64,000 nt of DNA, from assembly GCA_965221605.1 (NCBI GenBank), contig CBDCSK010000015.1:186001-250000 (forward strand). The letters are read 5' to 3'. Below the pieces are notes generated by a model. It was not told the DNA's origin and did not search any database. It saw only the letters and a list, made by a program, of their open reading frames with translations. This DNA is from Aldehydirespirator sp965221605. Its GTDB lineage: Bacteria; Actinomycetota; Acidimicrobiia; Acidimicrobiales; Aldehydirespiratoraceae. Both the position numbers and the translations under genes were made by a program. This document shows positions 28,538 to 36,832 of this stretch, in pieces; position 1 is the stretch's first letter; each line of letters begins with the position of its first letter.

Positions 28538-29106
28538 CCACAGCCGACACCCCGCTGACCGAGGACCCCCGCCCCGGCGGGATGCGCACCGCCAAGAGCC
28601 TGGTGGTGGTCAACACCGGCGACGGCAAGGGAAAGTCGTCGGCCGCGTTCGGCACGGCCATGCGGGCCCGGGCGCGGGGATGGCCGGTGGCGGTGGTGCA
28701 GTTCCTGAAGTCCGACGACTGGGTGACCGGCGAGCAGTTGATGGCCGAGCCGCTGGGCATCGACTTCTGGTCACTGGGCGAAGGCTTCACCTGGGACAGC
28801 GACGACCTGGACCGCGACGAAGCTGAGGCCCGCGAGGCCTGGCGCCACGGCAAGGCGCTGGTGGAGGCGGGCCAGCACCGGCTGGTGGTGTTCGACGAGA
28901 TCACCTACCCCCTCAACTGGGGCTGGATCGACGCGGCGGAGGTGGAGGCCACGTTCCGCAACCGTCCCGAGCGGGTGTCGCTGGTGCTGACCGGCCGTGA
29001 CGCTCCCGCCTGGATGATCGAGCTCGGCGACACCGTCACCGAGATGGTCAAGACCAAGCACGCCTACGACTCGGGGATCGTGGCCAAGAAGGGCATCGAC
29101 TTCTGA
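28534..29106 (+). CDS. cobO: Cob(I)yrinic acid a,c-diamide adenosyltransferase
   Basis: CobO/CobA-type corrinoid adenosyltransferase, 190 residues. It attaches the 5'-deoxyadenosyl group of ATP to Co(I) corrinoid. The reversed P-loop VVNTGDGKGKSSAAFGTA is at about 24-41. Also present are VAVVQFLKSDDW, WSLGEGFTW, LVVFDEITYPLNW and VLTGRDAP, with KAGIDF-like VAKKGIDF at the end. It overlaps btuD and lies in the riboswitch-controlled operon, so imported corrinoid can be adenosylated at once. Confidence 0.96.
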   Translation: MTTADTPLTEDPRPGGMRTAKSLVVVNTGDGKGKSSAAFGTAMRARARGWPVAVVQFLKSDDWVTGEQLMAEPLGIDFWSLGEGFTWDSDDLDRDEAEAREAWRHGKALVEAGQHRLVVFDEITYPLNWGWIDAAEVEATFRNRPERVSLVLTGRDAPAWMIELGDTVTEMVKTKHAYDSGIVAKKGIDF

Positions 29107-29130
29107 TGAGTCCTTGCGGGCGCCCGGCAA

Positions 29131-29181
29131 CGAACTCCTGTCAATTTTCCACCCCCACGGTGGATTTTCGACAGGAGTTCG
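29131..29181 (+). repeat. Hairpin family element between cobO and cobU
   Basis: A 51-bp inverted repeat with 23-bp arms (29131-29153 and 29159-29181), 19 of 23 paired, and a 5-base loop CCCAC. The outer stem is CGAACTCCTGTC/GACAGGAGTTCG and the apex CCACC/GGTGG. The same layout recurs at 60267-60317 and, slightly shorter, at 45276-45322. It could attenuate or process the mRNA between cobO and cobU. No T-run follows. Confidence 0.8.
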
Positions 29182-29209
29182 GACAGGCCCACGGCGGGAA
29201 GTCGGGCCG

Positions 29210-29746
29210 GTGACGCTGACAGTCCTCACCGGTGGGGTCCGCAGCGGCAAGTCGGTCGCCGCGGTGGCCGCGGCGACAGCCACGGGCGCTCCGGTGGTGT
29301 TCGTGGCGACCGCAGAGCCGGGCGACGAGGACATGGCCGCCCGCATTGAGCGTCACCGGGCCGATCGGCCCGCGGGCTGGACCACGCTGGAGGCGCCCCA
29401 GGACCTTGCGGCCGCGGTCGCCTCAGTGGATCCGGACGCGACCCTCGTCATCGACTGCCTCGGCCTGTGGGTCACCAACCGGATGCTGGAGGACCCCTCC
29501 CCGGCCGCCGCCGAGTTGGTGGAGGAGGCCGCCGGTCTGGCGCACGAGCTGTCGGCCCGGCCCGGGAAGGCGCTGGTCGTCACCAACGAGGTCGGCTCGG
29601 GCGTGGTGCCGGCAACCCCGCTAGGGCGCGACTTCCGGGACCTGCTGGGCCTAGTCAACCAGGCGTTGGTGCGGGCCGCGGATCACTCCTACCTAGTCGT
29701 CGCGGGCCGCCTGTTGCCGCTGGCCGACCCGGCCGCCGGGTTGTGA
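29210..29746 (+). CDS. cobU: Adenosylcobinamide kinase/guanylyltransferase
   Basis: 178-residue CobU that phosphorylates adenosylcobinamide and adds GMP in nucleotide-loop assembly. P-loop TGGVRSGKSVAAVAAA, FVATAEPGDEDMAARIERHR with the GMP-accepting His-Arg region, WTTLEAP, LVIDCLGLWVTN and VVTNEVGSGVVP. The GTG at 29210 gives the family's usual N-terminus; an earlier TTG would place coding sequence through the 29131-29181 hairpin. It is followed by cobT after 16 bases. Confidence 0.94.
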   Translation: MTLTVLTGGVRSGKSVAAVAAATATGAPVVFVATAEPGDEDMAARIERHRADRPAGWTTLEAPQDLAAAVASVDPDATLVIDCLGLWVTNRMLEDPSPAAAELVEEAAGLAHELSARPGKALVVTNEVGSGVVPATPLGRDFRDLLGLVNQALVRAADHSYLVVAGRLLPLADPAAGL

Positions 29747-29762
29747 GACTGAGGTAGCGGCT

Positions 29763-30764
29763 GTGACCGCGGCCGGCAACTTTCTGGCCGGACTGCTCGC
29801 GGAGCTTCCAGGGCCGGACCGCGACGCGCGGGACCAGGTGGCAGCCCGGGCCGCGACCGTGCTGCGTCCCGCCGGTGCCTTCGCCCGCTTGGACGCCGTG
29901 GCCGCATGGCTGGCCGGCTGGCAGGGAACGGCTGAGCCGCGGGTTGAGCGGCCCCATGTGACGGTGTTTGCCGCCGACCACGGCGTGGCCGTCGACGGGG
30001 TGAGCGCCTATCCGGCCGAGGTGACCGCGGCCATGACCGACGCCATCCGCAGCGGCGTGGCCACCATCACCGTGCTCGCACGGCAGGCCGGAGCGACGCT
30101 GGAACTCGTCGATGTGGGTGTGGGACGCCCCACCGGCAACATCCGGGTCGCCGACGCCATGAGCGTCGAGGAGTTCGACGCCGCCGCGGCTACCGGTGCT
30201 GCTGCGGTGGAATCGGTCGAAGCCGACCTGCTAGTGGTGGGCGAGATCGGCATCGGCAACACCACCGCGGCCGCGGCCACCGCCGCGGCCGTGCTGCGAG
30301 GCGATGCGGCCGACTGGGTCGGCCCGGGTACCGGCGTGGTCGGCGCAGCCCTGACTCACAAGTGTGATGTGGTCCAGGCCGCGCTCGACCGGGTTGGGCC
30401 GGTCGCACCCCTAGAGGCGCTGCGACGCCTAGGGGGCCGGGAGTTGGCCGCCATGGCCGGGGCGGTGGCGGCGGCCCGCCGGCGACGGCTTCCAGTGGTG
30501 CTAGACGGGTTCATCGCCACCGCGGCCGTGGCTCCGCTGGCGGTGGCTCGCCCCGGCAGCCTCGACCACTGCATCGCCGGGCACTGGTCGGCCGAGCCCG
30601 GCCACGAGCGGCTGCTGGCGGTGCTGGGTCTCGACCCGCTCATGCAACTCGACCTGCGGCTGGGGGAGGGGTCCGGGGCGCTGGTGGCCGTGCCGATCAT
30701 CGGCATGGCCGCAGCCGCAGTAGTGGACGTGGCCACCTTCGAGGAGTGGGGACTGGCGCAGTGA
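29763..30764 (+). CDS. cobT: Nicotinate-nucleotide:DMB phosphoribosyltransferase
   Basis: 333-residue CobT that makes alpha-ribazole phosphate, the lower-ligand nucleotide of cobalamin, from NaMN and dimethylbenzimidazole. Signatures are VTVFAADHGVAVDGVSAYP, GVATITVLARQAGATLELVDVG, VVGEIGIGNTTAAAA and VLDGFIATAA. LGLDPLMQLDLRLGEGSGA and IIGMAAAAVVDVATF hold the catalytic Glu (EGSGA). It starts with a GTG at 29763. A gap of 96 bases without an ORF separates it from cobS. Confidence 0.95.
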   Translation: MTAAGNFLAGLLAELPGPDRDARDQVAARAATVLRPAGAFARLDAVAAWLAGWQGTAEPRVERPHVTVFAADHGVAVDGVSAYPAEVTAAMTDAIRSGVATITVLARQAGATLELVDVGVGRPTGNIRVADAMSVEEFDAAAATGAAAVESVEADLLVVGEIGIGNTTAAAATAAAVLRGDAADWVGPGTGVVGAALTHKCDVVQAALDRVGPVAPLEALRRLGGRELAAMAGAVAAARRRRLPVVLDGFIATAAVAPLAVARPGSLDHCIAGHWSAEPGHERLLAVLGLDPLMQLDLRLGEGSGALVAVPIIGMAAAAVVDVATFEEWGLAQ

Positions 30765-30860
30765 CCGCCAGCCGGCCGCGAGCATGTCGATGAGCCGCAT
30801 GGGACCCACCCGAATGACACCTGCCTCGCGGCTGATCCCGGGCCGGCTGCGAGGACGCCG

Positions 30861-31604
30861 ATGAGCCTGCGGCGGGCTTGGGCCTTCCTCACCCGCCTGC
30901 CCGGTGGCGCCCATCCCGCGACCGACCGGGAGCTGGGCCGCAGCGTCGGGTGGTTCCCAGCGGTGGGCGCAGTCATCGGAGCGCTGTCGGGTGCCGTCTA
31001 CTGGGCCCTTCACGGTCCGCTGGGCGCACCCATCGCGGCCGTGCTGGCCGTCGCGGCCAGCGCCGCCGCCACCGGCGGATTCCACGAGGACGGCCTGGCC
31101 GACACCGCGGATGCGCTCGGCGGGTCCACCCGGTCCCGGCGTCTCGAGATCATGAAGGACTCGCGCCTCGGCGCTTTCGGTGTCCTGGCGCTGGTGTTGT
31201 CGACCCTGGTACGGGTGTTCGCGGTCTCTTCGCTGGCTCCCGTCGACGGGCTGGTCGCGCTCGTCGTGGCGCACATGCTGGGCCGTTCGACGGCGGTGGC
31301 GACCATGGGTGTGGTGCCCGCAGCCGGCGATCGCGGGCTCGGTCACAGCTACACGGCTCACCTGTCCCGGCCCTGGACTGCGGCCGCGGTCCTCATCTCG
31401 TCAGCGGCCGCCGCCAGCCTCGGACTGCCCGGTGCGGTGGCTCTCGCCTCTGGAACAGCAGGCGCCGCCGCGGTCGTCCTGGTCGCACGGCGGGCCTTCG
31501 GTGGCACCACCGGCGACGTGCTCGGCGCGGTTGAGCAGGTCGTCGAGATGGCTGCGCTCGTGTCGGCTGCCAGCCTGGTAGCCGCCCACGGATGGTCCTG
31601 GTGA
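30861..31604 (+). CDS. cobS: Adenosylcobinamide-GDP ribazoletransferase (cobalamin synthase)
   Basis: 247-residue integral membrane CobS joining AdoCbi-GDP with alpha-ribazole (phosphate) to make adenosylcobalamin (phosphate). It begins AWAFLTRLP and carries the signature GGFHEDGLADTADALGG. EIMKDSRLGAFGV, GRSTAVATM and RRAFGGTTGDVLGAVEQVVE follow. It has several hydrophobic helices. It is the last gene of the riboswitch operon, so the operon covers corrinoid import, adenosylation and lower-ligand attachment but no ring synthesis. Confidence 0.95.
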   Translation: MSLRRAWAFLTRLPGGAHPATDRELGRSVGWFPAVGAVIGALSGAVYWALHGPLGAPIAAVLAVAASAAATGGFHEDGLADTADALGGSTRSRRLEIMKDSRLGAFGVLALVLSTLVRVFAVSSLAPVDGLVALVVAHMLGRSTAVATMGVVPAAGDRGLGHSYTAHLSRPWTAAAVLISSAAAASLGLPGAVALASGTAGAAAVVLVARRAFGGTTGDVLGAVEQVVEMAALVSAASLVAAHGWSW

Positions 31605-31608
31605 GACC

Positions 31609-31628
31609 CGCCTGATCCCCAGCAGGCG
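31609..31628. terminator. Possible bidirectional terminator between cobS and SDR gene
   Basis: CGCCTG (31609-31614) pairs with CAGGCG (31623-31628) across an 8-base loop, squarely between two convergent genes. The stem is short and has no T-run, so termination is inferred mainly from position. Confidence 0.35.
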
Positions 31629-31629
31629 T

Positions 31630-32547
31630 TCAGGGTCGGGGGCTGTGGACCCGGCCGAAGGTGTAGGCGTCGGGCCAGCCCCGGCCGGCGACGCTCTGCT
31701 CCTGGCGGGCGATGATGTCGGGCAGGTCTTCAGGCTGCCAGCCGTCGACCAGATGCTCGCCGTGCAGGTCGAACACCGGCCGCTGCAGTTCGGTCAGCAG
31801 CTGGAGGCTGAAAGCGATGCGCCCGGTCAGCAGGCCCGGATCGCCAGTGCAGAGGGCCAACGCGGCCTCGGCCATGGTCTCCAGGGGCTCGAACATCACG
31901 CCTTCCACCCAGCCGGCCGCGACCAGCGACGGTGTGGCGATGGCGCCCTGCGGCGCCAGCGCGTTGACCGCGACGCCCTGGCCCTCGCACTCGCTGGCCA
32001 TCGACACGGTCAGCCGGTTCAGCGCGGCCTTGGTCGCGCCGTACATCGCGCCGGCCTTCGAAGGCTTGTTGGTCGGGAACGGCGGCCCCGGCGGGAGCTC
32101 GGCCGAGAACGTGGTGATGTTCAGGATCGCCCCACGGCCGCGCTCGCGCATCGGACCGATCACTTCAGCGGCCAGCAGCCACGGCGCCCACAGGTTCACC
32201 TGCAGAGCCCGCTCGAGGCGCTCGGTTGGCACCGACTCGAACGGCCCGTAGCCACCGACGGCCGCGTTGTTGACCAGGATGTCGATGGGGCCGAACGCGG
32301 CCTCGGTCTGCTCCACCAGCGTCGTGCGGGCACCGCCGGGGTCGCTGAGATCCGACGGCAGCACCACGCACCGGCCGCCGATCTCGTGGATGCGGGCCCG
32401 GGTTGCCTCGAGGCCGTCGACGCTTCGGGCCGTGATCGCCACCCGGGCCCCCTCGGCTGCAAGGCGCAGCGCGATGGCGGTCCCGGTGCCTCCCTTGCTG
32501 GCGCCGGTGACCAGCGTCACCCGCCCCTCGCACTGCCGCTGAGACAT
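31630..32547 (-). CDS. SDR family oxidoreductase
   Basis: 305-residue short-chain dehydrogenase/reductase. The NAD(P)-binding loop is TLVTGASKGGTGTAIALRL (about 11-29), a slightly altered TGxxxGxG. Also present are LPSDLSDPGG, ILVNNAAVGGYGPF, a catalytic Ser region ILNITTFSAE, and YGATKAALNRL with the YxxxK pair at about 168-172. The C-terminal extension of about 60 residues is longer than in minimal SDRs. The substrate is unknown. It is monocistronic, convergent with cobS and divergent from the AIM24 gene. Confidence 0.88.
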   Translation of the reverse strand: MSQRQCEGRVTLVTGASKGGTGTAIALRLAAEGARVAITARSVDGLEATRARIHEIGGRCVVLPSDLSDPGGARTTLVEQTEAAFGPIDILVNNAAVGGYGPFESVPTERLERALQVNLWAPWLLAAEVIGPMRERGRGAILNITTFSAELPPGPPFPTNKPSKAGAMYGATKAALNRLTVSMASECEGQGVAVNALAPQGAIATPSLVAAGWVEGVMFEPLETMAEAALALCTGDPGLLTGRIAFSLQLLTELQRPVFDLHGEHLVDGWQPEDLPDIIARQEQSVAGRGWPDAYTFGRVHSPRP

Positions 32548-32652
32548 CGGGCCTCCTTAGGTGCCGCGAACGGCGTCTCGGGGATCGACTGACTCTTACT
32601 ATGCGCCCGATATCCTCGCCGCAGCGGGCCCCGACGCACCCAGGAGACAGCC

Positions 32653-33438
32653 ATGCGAAGCCACGAGATCGACTACCAGATCTACGGAGACGACCTGCAG
32701 TTCGTGGAGGTCGAACTCGATCCCGGGGAGGTCGTGGTGGCCGAGGCCGGAGCCATGATGTACATGGAGCAGGGCATCACCTTCGAGGCCAAGATGGGCG
32801 ACGGCTCCGATCCCGACCAGGGCGGCTGGGGCAAGCTCAAGTCGGCGGCCAAGCGGGGCCTCACTGGTGAGGGCCTTTTCATGACCCACTTCAAGAACAG
32901 CGCGCCCCAGGGCAAGCAGCGGGTGGCCATGGCCGCGCCCTATCCCGGCAAGATCCTGCCCATCAATCTGGCCGCGGCCGGTGGACAGCTCGTCGCCCAG
33001 AAGGACGCGTTCCTGTGCGCGGCGTCGGGCACCAAGCTCGACATCGTCTTCAACCGCAAGTTCGGCACCGGCCTCTTCGGTGGGGAGGGCTTCATCCTGC
33101 AGTCCATCTCCGGCGACGGCCTGGCGTTCCTGCACGCGGGCGGAACCATCGTCGAGAAGCAGCTCCAGGGCGAGACGATGCGGGTGGACACCGGCTGCAT
33201 CGTGGCCTTCCAGCCCTCGATCGAGTACTCGATCGAGCGGGCCGGCAACCTCAAGTCGATGGTGTTCGGTGGTGAGGGCCTGTTCCTGGCCACCCTCACC
33301 GGCGTCGGCCGGGTGTGGCTCCAGTCGCTGCCGTTCAACCGGCTCGCCGACCGGGTGGTGGCCAATCTGAGGCCCGGCGGCTCCCAGGGCGAGGGCTCGG
33401 TGATCGGCGGCCTGTCGAGCGTGTTCGAGCGCCGCTAG
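32653..33438 (+). CDS. AIM24/TIGR00266 family protein
   Basis: 261-residue beta-rich protein of the AIM24 family: LQFVEVELDPGEVVVAEAGAMMYME at the start, a GLTGEGLFMTHFKN stretch, GKILPINLA, DAFLCAASGTKL and GEGFILQSISGDGLAFLHAGGT. The end reads VDTGCIVAFQPSIEY...GGEGLFLATLTGVGRVWLQSLP. The bacterial role is unclear; some relatives contribute to envelope or stress physiology. The ATG follows an AGGAG site. Confidence 0.92.
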   Translation: MRSHEIDYQIYGDDLQFVEVELDPGEVVVAEAGAMMYMEQGITFEAKMGDGSDPDQGGWGKLKSAAKRGLTGEGLFMTHFKNSAPQGKQRVAMAAPYPGKILPINLAAAGGQLVAQKDAFLCAASGTKLDIVFNRKFGTGLFGGEGFILQSISGDGLAFLHAGGTIVEKQLQGETMRVDTGCIVAFQPSIEYSIERAGNLKSMVFGGEGLFLATLTGVGRVWLQSLPFNRLADRVVANLRPGGSQGEGSVIGGLSSVFERR

Positions 33439-33446
33439 CCACACCC

Positions 33447-33462
33447 GCCGGGATCGCCCGGC
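33447..33462. terminator. Hairpin between convergent AIM24 and quinone reductase genes
   Basis: GCCGGG-ATCG-CCCGGC, a six-bp GC-only stem with a four-base loop located eight bases after one stop and just before the other. It has no T-tract, so a bidirectional terminator is likely but unproven. Confidence 0.4.
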
Positions 33463-33465
33463 CGA

Positions 33466-34455
33466 TCAGGGGGTGAGCAGGATCTTGCCCGCGATGCCGC
33501 GGCCCTGAAGGAGCCGGTGGGCCTCGGCCGCCTCGGCCAGCGGCAGCCTCGCCGCGATCCGCACGTCGAGTTCGCCCGAGGCGATCCAGCCGAACACCTC
33601 GGTGGTGCGGGCGTCGAGCGCGTCGCGGGTGGCGATGAAGTCCCACAGCTTGGGCCGGGTCAGCCACAGCGACTTGCCCATGAGGTGCAGCGGCGCCTTG
33701 GGCTCCACCGCCCCCGAGGCGTTGCCGAAGGTCACCATCGACCCCCGCACACGCAGCAGCTGAAGGCTGGCGTCGTACACGGCCGCGCCCACCCCGTCGT
33801 AGACCACGTCGATGGCGTCGGGGCCGACGGCGGCCTCCACCCCGGCCACCAAGTCGGTGGTCGTGTAGTTGACGACATGGTCGGCGCCCGCGGCTCGGGC
33901 CAGCCCAGCCTTGGCGTCCGACCCGACGGTGGCCACCACCTCGGCTCCCCGCAGCTTGGCCATCTGCACTATCAGCCGTCCGGTGCCGCCTGCGCCGGCG
34001 TGGACCAGGCACCGGTCTCCGGGACCGATCCGGGGGCAGTCGCTGATCAGGTAGTGGGCGGTCAGGCCCTGCACCCCGATGGCGGCCGCGGTGTCGAGGT
34101 CGACGTTGTCGGGCACCTTGTAGGCGACTGCGGTGTTCACGGCGGCCCGCTCGGCGTAGGAGCCGGCCGACCCGGCCCACGCCACCCGGTCGCCCACCGC
34201 GAAGTCGTCCACCCCGTCGCCGACCTCCTGCACGGTCCCGGACCCCTCCTGGCCCAGCACCAGCGGCAGCGGCATGTCGTACAGGCCGGAGCGGTGATAC
34301 GTGTCGATGAAGTTCACCCCGGCCGCGGCCACCGCCACCGTGATCTGCCCCTCGCCGGGCGCCGGGTCGGGCCGCTGCACCAACTGCATCACCTCCGGCC
34401 CGCCGGTCTCGGCGATCTGAACAGCCGCGCTCGTTCTGCCCGCTGCCGTGGTCAT
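33466..34455 (-). CDS. Zinc-free quinone oxidoreductase (MDR superfamily)
   Basis: 329-residue NADPH:quinone reductase-like protein. VAAAGVNFIDTYHRSGLY and LPLVLGQEGSGTVQEVG form the catalytic half. VGDRVAWAGSAGSYAER is followed by the nucleotide-binding GAGGTGRLIVQMAKLRGAEV. GADHVVNYTT and DVVYDGVG come later, and the end is LLQGRGIAGKILLTP. The zinc-binding Cys cluster of alcohol dehydrogenases is absent, as in quinone reductases. It probably reduces quinones or enones with NADPH in the cytosol. Monocistronic. Confidence 0.92.
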   Translation of the reverse strand: MTTAAGRTSAAVQIAETGGPEVMQLVQRPDPAPGEGQITVAVAAAGVNFIDTYHRSGLYDMPLPLVLGQEGSGTVQEVGDGVDDFAVGDRVAWAGSAGSYAERAAVNTAVAYKVPDNVDLDTAAAIGVQGLTAHYLISDCPRIGPGDRCLVHAGAGGTGRLIVQMAKLRGAEVVATVGSDAKAGLARAAGADHVVNYTTTDLVAGVEAAVGPDAIDVVYDGVGAAVYDASLQLLRVRGSMVTFGNASGAVEPKAPLHLMGKSLWLTRPKLWDFIATRDALDARTTEVFGWIASGELDVRIAARLPLAEAAEAHRLLQGRGIAGKILLTP

Positions 34456-34488
34456 GTCCGCGCCTCCTGCACTAGGTCCGGCAAGAGG

Positions 34489-34518
34489 CTACGGCCCGCT
34501 GGCCGCCACGGGCCATAG
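34489..34518 (-). terminator. Terminator-like hairpin after the toxin-antitoxin pair
   Basis: CTACGGCCCG (34489-34498) pairs with CGGGCCATAG (34509-34518) with one mismatch and a 10-base loop. It lies between the PIN toxin stop and the quinone reductase start, both on the minus strand, so it would end the vapBC transcript. Confidence 0.4.
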
Positions 34519-34539
34519 TGCCTCGGCCTAATCGGTCGG

Positions 34540-34941
34540 CTACTGGGCCAGGCCGGGGGAGACGACGGTGATGCCGTGGACCCTGGCGGCGGAGGCCAGC
34601 CGGTCGTCGTAGGTGACCATGCCCTCCAGGTCGGCTCCGAACTCCAGGGCTGCGGCCAGGTGCAGGGCGTCCAGGGTGCGGAGTATCGCCGGGTCCAGCA
34701 CGGCGGCCCTCTCGAACACGCCGGTGGGCAGATCCACGACGTGGGCCCGGTCAAGCAGCCTGCCGGCCTCGTTGGCGCGGTCGGGGGCGTCCCGGCGCAC
34801 AGCTCTGAGCAGCTCGGTGCGGGTCAAGTCGCTGGACACGATGTCGCCGGCGTGATCCTGCACCCAGGCCAGCATCGCCTCGGTCTCAGCCTCGGGCACG
34901 ATCAGCTTGACCGCCGCCGACGTCTCCAGATAGAAGACCAT
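34540..34941 (-). CDS. PIN-domain ribonuclease toxin (VapC-like)
   Basis: 133-residue PIN domain. The start MVFYLETSAAVKLIVPE has Glu where most VapCs have the first catalytic Asp (YLDTSA). The other acidic positions are present: the Glu in LTRTELLRAV, the Asp in RTLDALHLAAAL and the Asp pair in VTYDDRL. VapC toxins cut tRNA or rRNA in a Mg-dependent way. The Asp-to-Glu change may retain or weaken activity. The ATG at 34941 shares one base with the antitoxin stop (TGATG), the usual coupling of such pairs. Confidence 0.88.
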   Translation of the reverse strand: MVFYLETSAAVKLIVPEAETEAMLAWVQDHAGDIVSSDLTRTELLRAVRRDAPDRANEAGRLLDRAHVVDLPTGVFERAAVLDPAILRTLDALHLAAALEFGADLEGMVTYDDRLASAARVHGITVVSPGLAQ

Positions 34942-35207
34942 CAGTAGCATTCGGCTCGGCGCATTTCTTCCAGCGTTTTTGAGAGCGGCTTGTCGTGGGG
35001 CTCGGGCGGTTGGAGGCTCACGAAGGACAGCGTGGCCGACCGGAGCCGTCCGGACGCCGTCAGCTCCTCGACCCTCGATCCTGGTATGGGGCTTAGCAAC
35101 GCGGCGGGTCTGCCCCGGTCGGTCACGGTGATCGTCGCGCCCTTCCGGACCCGCTCTACGACGGCCGAGGCGTTCTGCTTCAGCTCGCGGATTCCAACCT
35201 CGTCCAT
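34941..35207 (-). CDS. Phd/YefM-type antitoxin
   Basis: 88-residue antitoxin: VGIRELKQNASAVVERVRKG then ATITVTDRGRPAALLSPI is the Phd/YefM DNA-binding fold. A roughly 40-residue C-terminal tail (EELTASGRLRSATLSF..., SKTLEEMRRAECY) should wrap the toxin. It probably neutralises the PIN protein encoded next and represses their shared promoter. The gene lies upstream of the toxin, in the usual order. Confidence 0.9.
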   Translation of the reverse strand: MDEVGIRELKQNASAVVERVRKGATITVTDRGRPAALLSPIPGSRVEELTASGRLRSATLSFVSLQPPEPHDKPLSKTLEEMRRAECY

Positions 35208-35377
35208 GTTCTACATAGTAGCACCGTGTGGCGGGCTCAGCTCGATGGGCAGCGTTCTGCACGCATGGGGCTCATTCTGCTGCGGGTTCGGGTTGTGGGC
35301 TGTGCGCAATGGCGAATTGGCGGCGGTATGTGTGGATAGCGTGTGTTTCTGCTGCCAATCGCTGGGAGGCTGAGACG

Positions 35378-36802
35378 ATGCAGACGCAAATGCTCATCGG
35401 CGGGAGCTGGCAGGACGGCCGAGCCGAGCGGATCGAGGTGCTCGACCCGGCTACCGGCGACGGCATCGCCGAAGTGGCCGCCGGTGGACCGGCCGAGGCG
35501 GTGGCGGCCTGCGACGCGGCCGCGGCCGCTCAGCCCGGCTGGGCCGCGACCGCGCCCCGCGTCCGCTCCGAGATCCTGCGGGACTGCCACCGGATCCTCA
35601 TGGAGCACACCGACGAGCTGGCCGACCTGATCACCCTCGAGCACGGCAAGCCCCGGGCCGACGCGGTGGGGGAGGTGGCCTACGCGGCCGAGTTCTTCCG
35701 CTGGAACGCGGAGGAGACGGTGCGCATCCACGGCTCGATCAGCACCGCGCCGGCCGGCGACAAGCGGATCATCACCCTCCATCCGCCGGTGGGGGTGGTG
35801 GTGATGGTCACGCCGTGGAACTTCCCGGCGGCCATGATCACCCGCAAGCTTGCGCCGGCGCTGGGTGCGGGCAATGCGGTCGTGATCAAGCCGCCGAGGG
35901 AGGCGCCGCTCACCGCGCTGCGGGTCGGTGAGCTGCTGGCCGACGCCGGGGTCCCGCCCGGGGTCGTCAATCTGGTCCCGACCACCGCTTCGGGGCCTTG
36001 GTTCGATGCCGCGGTGGACCATCCGGCGGTCCGCATGGTGTCGTTCACCGGCTCGACGGAGGTGGGGCGGGTCCTGCTGCGCCGCTGCGCCGACCGGGTT
36101 CTCAAGACGGTGATGGAGTTGGGCGGCAACGCGCCCTTCGTGGTGTTCGCCGACGCCGACCTGGAAGCGGCGACCGCCGGGGCGATGGTGGCCAAGATGC
36201 GCCATTCGGCCGAGACCTGCACCGCGGCCAACCGCTTCTTCGTGGAGGAGCCGGTGCATGACGAGTTCGTGGAGCGCCTGGCCGCGGCCGTGGGGTCGAT
36301 GAAGGTGGGCAGCGGCTTCGACCCCGACGTGACCTGCGGTCCGATGATCAACCCGGCCGCGGTCACCAACATCGAGCGGCTGGTGCAGGGTGCCATCAAC
36401 GGCGGGGCCAGCGCCGTCACCGGCGGGTCGGCCATCGACGGGCCGGGGTTCTTCTACGAGCCGACCGTGCTGGGCGGGGTGGACCCGGCCGCGCCCATCA
36501 CCCGCGAGGAGATCTTCGGGCCGGTGGCGCCGGTTACCAGCTTCACCGACACCGACGCCATGATCGCGGCGGCCAACGACACCGAGATGGGCCTCATCGG
36601 CTACGTCTACACCGGGGACCTGGCCAAGGGCCTGCGGGTCAGCGAGCGCATCGAGGCCGGCATGGTGGGCCTCAACCGGGGCGCGGTGTCGGACCCGGCC
36701 GCCCCCTTCGGCGGCATGAAGCAGTCCGGCCTGGGCCGCGAGGGCGCCTCCGAGGGCATCTACGAGTTCTGCGAGACCCAATACATAGCCGCCGACTGGT
36801 AG
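35378..36802 (+). CDS. Aldehyde dehydrogenase, succinate-semialdehyde type
   Basis: 474-residue NAD(P)-dependent aldehyde dehydrogenase. VTPWNFPAAMITRKLAPALGAG, SFTGSTEVGR and the catalytic-Glu block VMELGGNAPFVVF are present. The nucleophile segment is ETCTAANRFFVEE, with Cys where GQxC is usual, and it is followed by EEIFGPVAPV and PFGGMKQSGLGREG. The pattern is closest to succinate-semialdehyde dehydrogenase (GabD), though aldehyde specificity is not certain. The ATG at 35378 has GGGAGG upstream; longer ORF versions run into sequence with no coding character. Confidence 0.9.
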   Translation: MQTQMLIGGSWQDGRAERIEVLDPATGDGIAEVAAGGPAEAVAACDAAAAAQPGWAATAPRVRSEILRDCHRILMEHTDELADLITLEHGKPRADAVGEVAYAAEFFRWNAEETVRIHGSISTAPAGDKRIITLHPPVGVVVMVTPWNFPAAMITRKLAPALGAGNAVVIKPPREAPLTALRVGELLADAGVPPGVVNLVPTTASGPWFDAAVDHPAVRMVSFTGSTEVGRVLLRRCADRVLKTVMELGGNAPFVVFADADLEAATAGAMVAKMRHSAETCTAANRFFVEEPVHDEFVERLAAAVGSMKVGSGFDPDVTCGPMINPAAVTNIERLVQGAINGGASAVTGGSAIDGPGFFYEPTVLGGVDPAAPITREEIFGPVAPVTSFTDTDAMIAAANDTEMGLIGYVYTGDLAKGLRVSERIEAGMVGLNRGAVSDPAAPFGGMKQSGLGREGASEGIYEFCETQYIAADW

Positions 36803-36832
36803 GCCAGAGCCCCGGGGCCGCGCCGGCCAAGA

